DNA from: Ichthyophis bannanicus
Taxonomy: Eukaryota > Chordata > Amphibia > Gymnophiona > Ichthyophiidae
Length of the DNA stretch: 64,000 nucleotides
Reading direction: 5' to 3'
NCBI GenBank assembly: GCA_033557465.1
Contig: CM066037.1
Location: 517,444,686-517,508,685 of the forward strand
Below the pieces are notes generated by a model. That model saw only the letters and a program-made list of their open reading frames with translations, did not search any database and had not been told where the DNA came from. Below are positions 63,985-64,000 of this stretch, piece by piece (the stretch's first letter is position 1; each line of letters starts with the position of its first letter). The position numbers were made by a program, and so were the translations under genes.

Positions 63985-64000
63985 GGGGTCTTCCGCTAAG

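Larger units (their letters stand above)
55744..64000 (-). mobile_element. DIRS-H retrotransposon, split by a CR1 LINE, runs off the window
   Basis: The 3' terminal repeat begins at 55744 (AAATTAGACCTTACCTGCTA, then CCAGGCCA..GGAATCCATGTA). The internal complementary region lies at 56158-56262. On the minus strand: recombinase (57240-56190), RNase H (58310-57660), RT (58980-58475), the CR1 insertion (62965-58985, opposite strand) and gag (63984-63208). Its 5' end is beyond the window. End sequences differ from DIRS-A/C/E and DIRS-G and resemble DIRS-B (CTGGACTGG, CCAGGCCAGT). Confidence 0.8.

Overview
The window is vertebrate nuclear DNA: spliced exons with GT/AG borders, AATAAA polyadenylation signals, SINEs, LINE 3' tails and DNA-transposon remnants. 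The dominant repeats are DIRS-type (tyrosine-recombinase) retrotransposons, together with L2, CR1 and BovB/RTE-like LINEs and an L1/Tx1-like ORF1 element. That mixture, in introns of moderate size, points to an amphibian, most likely a caecilian. The species call is inference; I cannot run an alignment.

Only one host gene is recognisable. It is CSRP2 (cysteine and glycine-rich protein 2, a double-LIM protein) on the + strand, with five coding exons at 8594-8705, 18801-18969, 19553-19682, 21908-22001 and 26164-26240. Spliced together they give an uninterrupted 193-residue protein with both LIM domains intact, followed by a short 3'UTR with AATAAA at 26419. The 5' non-coding first exon and promoter were not found.

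Layout: 1-4930 is old repeat debris with one SINE and one DIRS-like end. 4934-8135 is DIRS-A (minus strand, gag plus truncated RT). 8584-26445 is CSRP2. Its first coding intron carries DIRS-B (plus strand), which is split by a BovB/RTE-like LINE that itself holds a mariner-like MITE. Its last intron carries DIRS-C, a deletion derivative that keeps both inverted ends. 27578-45578 is a run of minus-strand DIRS copies (D, E, F) joined almost end to end, with L2 and CR1 insertions. 45579-52070 is DIRS-G, a different subfamily with nearly identical inverted terminal repeats and long open frames, and hence the youngest copy; a 682-bp Tigger/pogo-like element interrupts it. 52965-54980 is an antisense L2. 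55744 to the right edge is DIRS-H, split by a CR1 LINE that is itself split by an ORF1-only L1/Tx1-like element.

Nothing suggests a second host gene, RNA genes or CRISPR. The interest lies in the mobile-element biology: end-to-end DIRS junctions, a conserved Cys/His motif at the Gag N terminus, an ORF1-only (HAL1-like) retroelement with a target-site duplication, and a nested insertion series whose order can be read from the sequence.
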